64,000 nt of DNA from Malurus cyaneus samueli (taxonomy: Eukaryota; Chordata; Aves; Passeriformes; Maluridae), in assembly GCA_009741485.1 (NCBI GenBank), contig CM019216.1, positions 57,223,804-57,287,803 of the forward strand, read 5' to 3'. Under the pieces are notes generated by a model. It was not told the DNA's origin, ran no database searches, and saw nothing but the letters and a program-made list of their open reading frames with translations. Positions 40,894 through 52,370 of this stretch are shown piece by piece. Each line of letters starts with the position of its first letter. The first letter of the stretch is position 1. The position numbers and the translations under genes are program-made.

Positions 40894-41194
40894 TGACTTT
40901 TACAAGGGCATGTAGTGAAAGGACAAGAGGGAATGGCTTTAAACTCGAAGAGGGTAGTTCAGATTAGATAAAAGGAAGAAATTCTTTCTTATGAGGGTGG
41001 TGAGGCACTGGAACAGGCTGCCGGGGAAGCTGTGGATGCCCCATCCCTGGAAGTGTTCAAGGCCCGATTGGATGGCGCTCTCAGCAGCCTGGTGTAGTGC
41101 TGGGTGTCCCTGCCCATGGCAGAGGGGTGGAACTAGATGGTCTTCAGGGTTTCTTCCAGCCTCCAAGCCACTCTTAAGATTCTACGATTCTCTG
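40894..41194 (+). mobile_element. CR1 LINE 3' end, well preserved, sense to TULP4
   Basis: This is the best-preserved CR1 tail in the window. It begins GACTTTTACAAGGGCATGTA and runs through GGGAATGGCTTTAAACTCGA, AAGGAAGAAATTCTTTCTTA, GGTGAGGCACTGGAACAGGC, GATGCCCCATCCCTGGAAGT, CCCTGCCCATGGCAGAGGGG, then ends with the two tail units GATTCTACGATTCTCTG. The order and spacing match the young avian CR1 3' region with few indels. The 5' end is truncated, as is usual for CR1. Confidence 0.95.
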
Positions 41195-44100
41195 TTCATG
41201 AGAGTGAGCCTGGCTGGAAGCCAGCAGAGTGTGAACTGGCTCTGCAGCCCAGTATCTGTGCTGCTGCATTGCTCCCAGAAGCTTCCGCAAGTTTGGTCCT
41301 CAGACAAGTCTCCAAACCTTTCTGTCAAGTTGGTACACTTCAGATTAAACAGATTAAAGTTCTTAAATGTTCTTTTTGGGAACAACCATAATTCAACTTG
41401 TTTTAAAGAACCAGATGCTTGTGAACTTCAGAGGGTTATATCTTTGTCAATTGCAAATAGTCCTTTAAGTCACTTCAAATTGTTCAGTACTGCAGAATGG
41501 TCTTCTTTGTGCACTGACCTCTCATTAGAAAAACTTTTTTTTTTATCACCCCCTCTTATCTGTTTTGAGAAAAGAGTGTGGCTGTAATTGCTGAATGCTC
41601 TTTATGATTCCCAAGTTGAGAATTTCTGTCCTTGAATAAGTACCTCCAATGTCTGCCATTATCAGTCATGAAATACCTTGACTAGTGAACAAAATACAGT
41701 ACTGTAAATTGCTGTTAATATCATGCACTGATATAAAGTGGACACCAAAATGTAGTTAGTGTATGCTTCAGGAATAGAGAATGTAATTAGAAAAGATTAT
41801 TTAACTGCATTGGATTTGTTTTAGCAAGAGATTAAAAAAATCAAGAAGGTTAATGAAGTAATGTTAGTCTGTGGTCTGTGGGAGCCTTTTAATCTTCCTG
41901 TCTGTTCTTAAGGATAGCATTGCTGTGTCCTTAGTGTAGTGACTGTACATTAAATTGAAGCATTTTAAGATTAGAAAAAGTGGGGTTTGTCAATTTTACC
42001 CTTATTTCTGGAGCTCGGTTCTCATTTTACTGAATCGTGATAAAAATGAGAATTATTTAAATCCTACATCCACAGAGTCAGGTTTTGGACTCTGAGACCA
42101 GAAATGGCTAAAAGTATTATGTTGACTTCAAATGCTTGGATTGTATGAGCAGGGATGAGTCTCAGATGAGAGCTTTGTTGAATAGTGAGAGTATGCACAG
42201 CTTGAGTCTTAGAACAGCATGGATTTAGCTCACAAAAAAAAAATTGGTAAGAAAATCTCTTTACTGTGGATGAATTATTGTATCGTCTAGATTTGGGGTA
42301 CACAGTGAGAGGGTAAGTTCACCTGGAACACATTTAGCTGCCCAAAAGAAATGGTTTTTAGGACTGTTTGTGGAGTATATATTTCTGGCCTTCAACCTTT
42401 TTTAATTCACTTCACATGAGAGTTGTTCATTATTTATAGTGAGTGTGGGAGATGGAAAGAGTACTGTGGAAGAAAGAAAAATAAACCTTTCAATCATGAT
42501 TTCTGTTTTTGGCTGTGATGCCAGTTTGGGGCAAGATGCCAATAATTTTGCACCCAAAATAGAAGTGCAAAAATCCCCCAAAATTCGCCAGTCTCACTCA
42601 TGATCTGCATATTTTCTCAGATTATAGTTAGGAAGCAAAGCACAGCGTCTTGAGGCATGCATCAGCCTCATGATGGGAAGAGCAGATCATCCTCTTTCAA
42701 CTCGTGTCCTCCTGCAGCTTTGAATAGACTTTAATGGCCAGAGATGACCTCTGTGTTTGGGTGTTGTACGAACAAACCACAGACTTCTCGAGTGTTGTTC
42801 TCCAGTGCTTGGTGCTCCAGCCTGGGCTGTGCACCATCCATAGGCTTCATCTTGGCTGGGCCAGGAGTGCTGAGAGCTCCCTCAGGAGGTTTTGGAGCTC
42901 TGCAGGGCTGCAGCCTTCCTTTGGCTCCGGGGTTTAATGACACAGATGAAACTCAGGGTAGAAGTTGAGCAGTGTTGGGCACAAGAGGCCACTGCCATGT
43001 CAGATGGATGTGCCCTACTGCACAGCCAGGCTGCTGCTGTCACTGCCATGCTACCAGAGGGGCATGGATGCAGTTCCATGGGCAGCCTTGTGGTATCACG
43101 TCTTTTCCAAGAATTATTTTTCTTCATCATAGCTCAGCAACAGCTCAGTGGTTGTGAGGGATTGTTTCTGCGATCTGATGTGCTGTGTGGCCACTCACAC
43201 AACTGCATTGGCACAAATGAAGGAGCAGTGAAGTGGGAACAAGCAGTTGAAATGGGAATTTTGGTCACTGAAGAAAATTTATACAGCAGCTCTTCTTGAG
43301 TCTCCCACAAAGACTGATACTTGGAAGAGTTTTCTCATCCAGCCTGGGAGGGTTTGTGTAGATCCTAAGCACTGCACTGGCACTATTTGACAGTGCTGAC
43401 TTTTTGTTCAAAGGATGGATTAAGTCACACCATTTAATACATTTGTTTTTTCACTTACAGCTGAACTGTTCGTTCTGTTTAGTGCTACGGTAAGAATTAG
43501 TTGAAGAGTTGTTTAGAAAACAGGAGTATTGCATACTGCAGCTGTCAACTCAGGTTACTTGTAAGGGAAGGCAATACCTTGTGTTGTTCAAGCAAGTCAA
43601 ATGTTATTTATTTTGGGCCTGGTTCCAGAGTAGCCTAATAAATAGTCCCTGTTCAACCCAGGTAACAGAGAATGTAAAGACATGTAGTGCTTGAGAAGAG
43701 CAAAAGGATCAAGCAATATGGGCAGGGTTTTTTGGGGCTTTTTTTGCATACATGTTGTACTTTTAACATACTCTACTCGTGTGTCTTCTGTGTCTGCTGG
43801 AGACTGTGAGGGGGACACATTTAATGTTTAAGGTATCATACATATAGAGGTGATATAGATGTGATGAGTAGGGCAAAGAGTAAAATACAGTGATTCTGCA
43901 TGAATTTCTTGTGGAGCTACTAATTCTCCTTATCTCATAAGAAAAGGTGAGACAGGGTCTATAGGATAAGGGGTCTAAGGTCTATAGGAGATAGATCTTC
44001 TCAATAATCTCATTAATTGTCTTAAGTTTTTTAGTTGATGTCTGTAGTGTTCATTTACACAAACATTCAAAATTCTTCTCAGACCCAAAATTAAAAATAT

Positions 44101-44819
44101 TAAACTTTTCCAGCATTTTATCTGTTGAACTGTTAATATTTGCTTTTCTACTCCTGTTGAACACATTAAAATAAGTTATTTTATTTTTGTGAGTTAAACT
44201 ATAAATGAGATTATTTTGTAACCTTCGGGTATGTTTTGAAATCTAATAAAAGGGAGGAAGTTACAGTGAAAGTGTTCCCTTAGACAGGCTTAAACACTAG
44301 TAGCATTTTTTCCCTGTAGTCCTGCAAGTGAGAGATGCAGGGAAGGGAAAGATCTCTCTGCCCTGATATCCTGCAGCTGGGATCCAGTAAGTGGATGGTT
44401 TTTTTGTGTGCACCTTGACTGAAGAGAAGAAAACCATTGTCTTCAGAAGGTGTTTAGCTCTGGGACTCTCAAACGAAAGTAAGCCCATGAAGTAATCCTA
44501 CTGCACAAAAAAATGGACCCCAAAAGGCCAAAATACTGGCAGTGAAGCACACAGCTAAAGGAAAAAAGGAACAAATAACAGAGTGCTTTAAATGAATGAG
44601 AATCTTGGAAGTTGGGCTGATGGGTCTGCTGGGTGGATTGTTATGCCCAGAGGGAGCAGTTCAAGAAAGCAGAATATTGCAGAAATGTTAAATTATTTAT
44701 TGGTACCAATCCTCACTGCAGATTTGTGTCCAATTTTATTGAGAGCTCAAGTATGATGTGGCTGAGGTTTTGGACAAAATATATGCAGTCTCATTAGAAA
44801 GAACATAACAAGAATGTGG
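41195..44819. other. Non-coding intron-like DNA
   Basis: I identify no gene. A GC-richer patch at about 42730-43120 has overlapping frames on both strands and no recognised product. A short direct repeat of GGTCTATAGGA occurs at about 43956 and 43979. Confidence 0.5.
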
Positions 44820-45960
44820 TACTGCAAATGTGTTAGAAGGCTCTAGGAAACATTTAGAGAATTACAACCCAGTAAGCTTATAGTGGTGGTTGGCAAATTA
44901 AGTGAAATAATGATTACTGACAGGTCACAGTTCATAGCTTGCAACTGTTGAGATTGCACAGAAGGAAATTATGCCAAACTGAAGGGGTGGAAGGTGTTTT
45001 GGATATGGAGAATGATTTTATTCAAATCATGAAAGCTTTTCAAAAGTTTTTTCATCCTTCATGGATGGTTATTAAGAAACATGGTATGACTAAGATGACT
45101 CAAAACCTGTACTGAACATGGAAGCAAAAGGCACATTACCCAGTTCTTTTAGCAGTGGTATGTTGATAGATCCCCACTTCAAACTGGTGGGGACTGTTCT
45201 GTTCTTAAAGGCACAAACAGCTCTGTTGTGCCATTTTGCCTGCTCCATTAGCGCTGCTGAAAGGCAGAATTGGGAATTGCCTAAATGGTGCCTGATCCCT
45301 GAGCATGGAGAGCTATGAGGCTGTCAGTCCTACACCACCCCTTGGAGAGCTCCACTTAGGAAGGACCTGGACCTGAGCTCTTTCTCAGTATGTGGCTTAC
45401 TTGAAAAATACAGTAGTAATAGAAAAAAAGTCCCAGAAATTTTGAAAACATATTATTAAGAATAGGAAAAGTAATAGAGAACTGCATAGAGAATGTAACC
45501 AGAAGTAAAAGCCAATATATCAAGAACGCCCTTGTCTCACCTCAAAATAGCATTCAACAATTAGTGGGAGTTCTGGGAACACAAGATGAAACTGAAAAAG
45601 AATTGGGGAAATCACAGTTGTGGAGAGCAGCTGAAGACTGTTTACCTTAGAAAGCAGATGAGTCAGAGAAGAGGCGTGCTAAAACTGTATAAACCAGCAA
45701 ATGGTAATGAGAAGGTAGATTAGGGTAAGTTTCTGTTTGCTTGTCTTAAAGCACTAAAGTGACTATTAAAAGAAATCAGAAGATTGCAAATTCCAAAACT
45801 GATACAAGGCAATTCTTGTTCAGATCGGAGATTTGAGTGTGAAAGTCACTATAGCAGCAAGTTGTTGTGCTGAAGGATTTATAAATGTTTTAGGAAGGTT
45901 ATTTTAATGCGTATCAGAAAGATCCATTAAAAAACAGCAGCCATAATCCACAATGTTGAC
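44820..45960 (+). mobile_element. Ancient CR1/L3-like LINE remnant, sense to TULP4
   Basis: Scattered blocks resemble an old CR1/L3-type ORF2 and 3' end in the right order. GAGAATTACAACCCAGTAAG, near 44858, is like the ENYRPVSL motif of the reverse transcriptase. GAAATTATGCCAAACTG follows, then ATCATGAAAGCTTTTCAAAA at about 45026-45047, like the FSKAFDTV block. Further on are AAAACTGTATAAA, GGTAATGAGAAGGTAGATTA, TGTTTGCTTGTCTTAAAGCA and CCAAAACTGATACAAGGCAA. Between blocks the similarity is lost and stops occur in all frames. This is by recognition only; some blocks could be coincidental, and the edges are approximate. Confidence 0.5.
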
Positions 45961-48900
45961 CAATGTTGAAGGGAATATTAGACTTGAACTTTAAAGACTA
46001 TCTCTAGATACTAGGCATATCTTTCTATTCTGTGCTGGTTGTCCTTCCTTCTTCGGTTAGTGGTGTAATTCATTAATAGCTGTATGCGAGGTATGAAATT
46101 AGTTCTGATTCTCAGTAAATGCTTAAGAGCATCCCTGTATTGGGTGGTGCCCATCTTCAGAGCGCTGGGGTCTCTCCAGGCACTGAAACAGTAGCCTGAA
46201 CAGAGTAGCCCAGATAAGGACTGTTCCCTACATTTCTTGAAGTCGCCAGGATCTGTGGCTAAACAGATGCGTTCAGGTATGGGATTCCCAAAATGCAATG
46301 AGGTCAGGAGCTGATGTGATTGTGAATTTATGTCGAAGGTGGTGAGTTGCCCCTTTTTTGCCAAATGTGTGTTACATGTAAAAGATCTTCATCTCTTAAA
46401 AGTGCCCTTAAAGCTAGAGAGCTTTCTGCAATTCTGTTCTGGAGTTCATTTCACTTACAGTGATTGGAAGCATGATGTAAGGAACTGTTGTCTGTGCCTA
46501 AAGGCTTCAGTTAAACTGTTAAAGGAAATAAGCAAACTTAAGATAAGAAAATTATTGTTTTCTTTGCCTGCAAAAGCTCATCTTGGTGCAGTTCCAGTGC
46601 GTGTCGTTTTCATGGATATGCAATTTGAGTATGTGATGTGTATGTGAGTACATAGTGATGAGCAGTTAATCAGGTCAAGATTTTGGTTGGTTTAAATTAC
46701 TTTTGTCTGTGTATGAATTTGACTCTGACACTTGCAAGGCATCAGTCAGTTCATGTGGTCCTACGATTTTACCTGATAGTAACCTCCCCACGAATTGTAC
46801 CTTCAATCTTACATTCCAGTCAGGGCTGGTGTAGTTAGTCTCTGAGTTGTGCTTCTTTATAGGTGACATGATATTTTAGGATAACTCAAAAAATTCCAAA
46901 CAATAATTAATGATGTTGTATATGTATTTCAAAGGTTTGAGTTAGATATTTGAAAAGAACTTAGAAATCAAATACTCTTGAAGGGAAAGCTATCTGTGCA
47001 AAAAAAAGAAACTAATTTCTGCTTAATTGCCAGAAGATAAGGTAATTCCAAAATGTTAGTGCAAAATGCTGATATTTGGCCTTCAAATGGCAAGCATAAT
47101 GCAAACCTGCTGATTGGAATCAGTGAAATGGTATGGAAAAAAAACACCCTACTTGAGAGTTTGGGGAAATTGATGGCTAATAAATCGTGCATATGCCTAA
47201 GCAGTTACACTAACAGAGTTGTAGAAATATTAAGAAGGCTGGCATGATTTCTGTTAAAATAGCATTAACGAACTGGGTCATAAATGCAAATAAGATTTTT
47301 AACTCTAGGTGACTGGCTTATGGTTACAGTGTCTCAGCTATCGTGTTTTCCCAGCATTAACAACAGACTCTCCAGTGCATGAGTCCGCATCACATGGTTT
47401 TATTTTTAGTACTGATAAATCTAATATTTCAAGACCGTGTGAAGCTGGGCACTGGGTTTCTCAGTAGCTGCCTCTTCTGCACTCCCTCACTCTGCAGGGA
47501 GATGCTGCCCAGGGCTCCCTGTCTTGTTCTCATTCCCCCACAACAAAGGTGTCAGTTTTGGTAAATGGCATGTTGGGAGTAAAATCGTTCCTCTGATACC
47601 GAGTTTGGGATTTGGTGATGCATGCAGTGTCAGGAGGGTTGGGAGCGTGGCTGTGGGCCAGGGAGGATGGCCCTGCCATGGCTCATGCCAAGCAGTGGTT
47701 GAATGCGGGCAGCATGGATACAACATTTTTTTTTTGTATTTCCTACTGAAACGTACTTTGAAGTAATTACCATATAGAAATGGTGGCAAAATGGGATATA
47801 ACTGCCAAGGATGTGGTTGGTGATGACATGGAGGTTTGCTGAAATACTTCTGGCTGGTGTGCTGTGATGGCAAAGTAGGAGGAGGCAGTAGTTGCCATGA
47901 GCTGCATATTCAGCTTCCAGCTGAAACTCTGGGATAGTGGAGGAGGGAGGAAGCTAGTCAGTGAGAGCTGTGGCTGTGGGATCCCTGTGTTACACTGTAT
48001 GGGGATGCTTAGCTGGAGCCTTCTCATCTCAGCTTCGTCTCCTGTCCCGTGCTGGTTGAGCTTGGCCATGAGTCTGGGGCTCCTTCACTGCTGCATCTGC
48101 TTGCTGGTCCCTGTCGTACCCCTGAGTCCAGCACAGACAACTCTTTGGTACTGCATAAAGAATTTTTGGTGAAAATCACTCTCTGTTGAATCTAGGGTCC
48201 CAGGGTTGATTCCGTGCTTTTGATCTGTGGCCCTAACACTCCATCTCCCTTTTACTGGAGAGAGGGAGACTCTCTGACTTCTCTATTAGGATAGGATGCA
48301 CCCAGAACCACCCATACAATTAGCCTCCCTATCACTTAGCTGCTTGCTAGGAGCAGTTTCCAAGTAGAGCTGTTGGATCATCATGCTAGTGATGTCACAG
48401 CTCTAATTATTAAAGGTTTCTGAGAAAGTTAATGTTTCCTGGTCTGTTTCACTCTGTTGCTCTGTAGAAAATGTGCTCTGGAAATATAAGCAGACTAACA
48501 TTTCAAGATGTAACAAGAGCACACACAGAGCAAAATGTATTGGAATGACTCCATAAATGAAAACAGCTGACAGACCATCTAGACAGCCATCACCTATACC
48601 CCCAGACTCTAGACAGATGCAAAAATGTGATTTAATCATAGTTATATAAAAAGATCATTCATCTTTACCCTCCTGCATAGACCTATTCCATATTCTATAT
48701 AGTATGGGACTTCTTTTTTATCACATACTTATCCTGAAATATCTTTAGTCCGTGTATGTGCAACACTTCAGCAGTGGAATGAGCTTTAAAGTGATACTGT
48801 TCCATGAAAACATTAGAAAATCAAAATAATTTACTATGTTCACTGATAAAACACAGTTATTTTTCTTAACTCGCAGTTAATGAATAAGAAAACAATGTTT

Positions 48901-49439
48901 TAGTAACAGAACCACTGAACTGCAATAACCACATGTAGTCACTTAATACACACAATACACTTTCTTACACTGAAAATTTGTATGAAGTGTGTCCAAAGGT
49001 TGGCTTCATTCCACCTTTTCTTTTAGAAGACTGTTCAACCATTTCTTTCGTTGCTGAAAGCTTTACTTCATATTTAACCTAAAATACAGTTTCCTGAATA
49101 TCATCCTATTACTTACAGTAACTTTAATAATCTCTTACCTTCCTTTTTTTTTTTCATGTCATTCCAATACTTTCTGACCCTTTACATTACTTTGCCAGTA
49201 TACATATTTTATTTTATTATTTGCCTCTGATACAATATCTCCAAACTTGGATTGCTTTCCATGCTTTAAAACTCTTTTAAGAAGGATAAAACTTATTTTA
49301 AAATCTGTAAAATATCATAAAGAAATCAAAATCATGCACAGAATGGAGGCAAGTATTTTCTCCAGCCCAGTCTGAGGTCAGGCTATGGATGCTTGATACG
49401 GGCTCAGTCTTGCTGCTTTTGGATTTAAACTTCATTGGA
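45961..49439. other. Non-coding intron-like DNA
   Basis: I recognise nothing. GC-richer patches at about 47440-47720 and 47880-48130 give overlapping open frames on both strands. A minus-strand frame of about 117 codons at 46011-46364 has no similarity I know and no splice or promoter context. Confidence 0.5.
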
Positions 49440-49900
49440 CTGTGATGGGCAGAGACCTGCTGGCAGTGCTCTTCCTAATGCACCCCAGTACACCATGGGG
49501 CTTCTTGGCCACAAGGCCACGCTGCTGGCTCATGGACAGCTTGGTGTCCACCAGGATCCCCTGTTCCTTCTCTGCAGAGCTGTTTCCCAGCAGGTCAGCT
49601 CCCAGCCTGTGCCGGTGCAGGTTATTTTTCCCCAAGGGCAGGACCCTGCATTGGCCTTTGCTGAGCTTCAGACAGTTCTTCTGTGCCTTCTCTCCAGCCT
49701 GTCGAGGTCCTTCCGAAGGGCTGCACAGTCCCCTGGGGTATTGGCCACTCCTCCCTGTTTTCTGTGTCAGTGAAATCCCCAAAGAGGCGTCGGTCCCTTT
49801 GTCCAAGTCATTTGTGAATAAGTTACACAACACTGGTATTGAACCTTGGGGGACACCAATAGTGACAGGCTTCCAACCACACCCGATGCCACTAATTATG
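49440..49900 (-). pseudogene. CR1 LINE ORF2 reverse-transcriptase fragment, decayed
   Basis: Read on the minus strand, this is the C-terminal part of a CR1-type reverse transcriptase. It starts with the IGVPQGSI motif (encoded at about 49840-49860), then NLFTNDLDKGT, a degraded section, KGQCRVLPLGKNN, LGADLLGNSSAEKEQGILVD, TKLSMSQQ and VLGCIRKSTASRS. In working elements the FADD catalytic box lies between NDLD-G and the KC-VLHLG block. Here that stretch has no aspartate pair, so the copy is dead. The open frame of 134 codons is a relic. The normal CR1 3' tail is absent on the left, so the fragment is truncated at both ends. Confidence 0.9.
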
Positions 49901-51050
49901 ACCCTAACAATGTATTTTAAACATTAAATATTTTGTATACTGGTTGACAAGCAAGTGACTTGGGATAGAAAACATCTGCTCATTTTGCCTGCTGAAATTT
50001 TCTTAGGTGTTTTACTGAGGGGAAAAAAAAGAACGGAAATGTTTGCCCTTACTGCTTTTTCTCTCTTTTTTTGGGCGAAGCAAAGGATAAACTAAACTAT
50101 AAAAATTACTTTCCAATGATGCAGTGCATGTAAGCTAGCTAAATCATGCTCTTGGATATAGATCAGACAACTTCCATCTCTAGTCTGTGGTTCGTATACT
50201 GGCTGGGTTGTTAAAAGTTGAATGTTACTGCTCTTTGGACTCTGAGAAGCAAGTCAGTTTTAGCTCAGCTCCTTGAAAACTGCTTTCTGAACCACTGGTA
50301 ATCAATGTATTTGTTAATATTTGCATTAGATAAGGTCTAGTGTTGTCCTTAGATGTGTGTTACCTGTCACTGCCAGAGATCTGAAAGTCTCACGGTGACC
50401 CTTATATACCATTGGGGTGCCCTGGCATTACATTCTCAACCTACAGTTTGCTCCTCTTGGGGCTGATACAATAATTTTACAGTTCTGTAAAGCAGACCTT
50501 CCTACAGAGCTTCCCTAGCCTGATTCTTGCTTTGTCTTCAAGCCTAAAATCTCCAAAGACTGTACTTGATCATAAGATGTGCAGTTCCAGCATCATGGGG
50601 GTCAATTTTATTTGAGACTTCTGTACGCCACAGCAGCAAAAAACAATAGCAGTGATTTATGCTTTCTGAAGTTGTCCACTTTGCCTGTTACTATCCTTCT
50701 GTCCAAGTAACTAATTCAACCATGTATTTATTGCTCCCTTGTGTTCTCTGGGAAGTCAGACAAGTGAAATTATTGGTCACTTGGCCAACTGCATCACAAT
50801 AACAGCTTTTATTTCATGGAGGAATAGTAAATGTAGATAAAACTTCTTAGAGAGGTTTCCTCTGAAAACAGTCTGTGCAAAATTGCAGCCCAGCCAAAGC
50901 AAGGATGGCATTTTCAAAATCTGCTATTTGGCATTTCTTAGAGTGTGGCATTTCTTTATCTGGTATTCACATTCAGAAGTTTGTATCATGTTACTGCAAA
51001 TTCAGTGGGCCAGTGTGCCTCAAGCCTGAATCAGAGCCTCCATAAGGTAA

Positions 51051-51073
51051 TGTGTGTGTGCATGTATATATAT
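51051..51073. repeat. Short TG/TA microsatellite
   Basis: Five TG units are followed by CATG and about four TA units. The run is 23 bases of dinucleotide repeat with one interruption. Confidence 0.85.
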
Positions 51074-52322
51074 TAAAAAAATAATGTTTGGTAGGTATCT
51101 GTTGTCTTATTTATTCTGATATGCTAAGCTGAATGTCCTGCATTCAGGCTATTTTTAGTTTTATGGTATTGTTAATTTAGTTTCTCCTTTTTGTACCTTT
51201 CTGTCCTGAGAGGTGCAGGTGCTGAGTGCCCTTTCTGCGTTCCCTGTTTTACTAACTGCTTCCTCCCTTGCATTGTCCTTCTTGGAAGTAGACACTCTTT
51301 CATTTTCCACTTGGTTTTCTATGGCCATCTCAGCAATTACTCAGTCCCTTCAGTAGCTGTCCTAAATGCCACTAACTCTGAACATTGCATGAGTGACTCC
51401 ATGGGGCAGCCAGCAGGTGGGGGTTCAGGTGGAGCCTAAGGCAGGTGTCCTGCCTTTGAGGAAATTGCACCATATTATTCTCAATCTCACGAAAGAATTA
51501 GGGACGAGCAGTCTCTGTGAGTCACACAAAGGCAGTCCAGGACATCCAATAAAAATTATATAAATGCTTTCTTTTCTCAGTATCTGTGACTAATTGAAGG
51601 TCACCAGTATTCCTCAGGTGGACAGAAATATTATATAATAGCATGTAACTCACACAGAGGTCACATAGTTGGATTTGATGATTGGGATAACAACAGTTGG
51701 GTATTTCAGATAACAAAGTAGTCCCAGTTCAGCAGTGAAGTGCCCAGCTGTACCATCTGTCTCCAATCTACCCTGTAACTCAGTTTAATTACATTAGTGC
51801 ACAGCTATTATCACCTGGGAGATGTTAATAGATTTGAAGAACTGGTCTGTGCTTCTCCTGAAGTTTGGATTATTTTTAGTTCCTTGTGTTTGAAAAAAAT
51901 AATTAGGGTTGAAGCATTGTAGCTCTTTGAGAAATAATCATGCTTGGACAATATTTTCTGGCACTGTCCTTGTAAATTTTCAAGGTCTTTTCTGTTTACA
52001 ATGATGATAAAAATTAAGTTTTTACTGTAGCTCTTAAAGGGTGAAGTTCATCTCCTTAGAGAGGACTTGCAGAAATTTTATGCTGCAGTCAGGTCTTATC
52101 TAAGACTTGTTTGGTAAGACTTTTACAGTGATTTCAGCTAAGCAGGTTCAAGCTAAATTATAATCTAACCTGTATAATCATGAAGAGAATCATTGGTCAG
52201 CTTCTGATTATAAAATCTCCACCACAAATGCTAATGATGATGTCCAGAAACCTGTAATAATGTTACTTAATTACTGTGCTGTATGAGTTTGAATATCTGA
52301 TGAGCAAAAAATTATCTGTCAG

Positions 52323-52370
52323 CTTGGTATATTTGATATAGACAGACTTGATATATTTGATATGGGCAGA
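52323..52370. repeat. 24-bp tandem duplication
   Basis: Two adjacent units, each of the form CTTG-TATATTTGATA-CAGA, occupy 52323-52346 and 52347-52370. They differ at three positions, all A/G transitions. Confidence 0.9.

Noticed and set aside
40991..41587. Open frame of 198 codons on the plus strand, the longest in the window
   Set aside because: Its first third is translated CR1 tail and the rest is unique AT-rich intron; there are no splice sites, no family resemblance and no promoter.
46011..46364. Minus-strand open frame of 117 codons
   Set aside because: I compared it with LINE and retroviral protein patterns and with TULP4 neighbours and saw no match; nothing around it suggests a gene.
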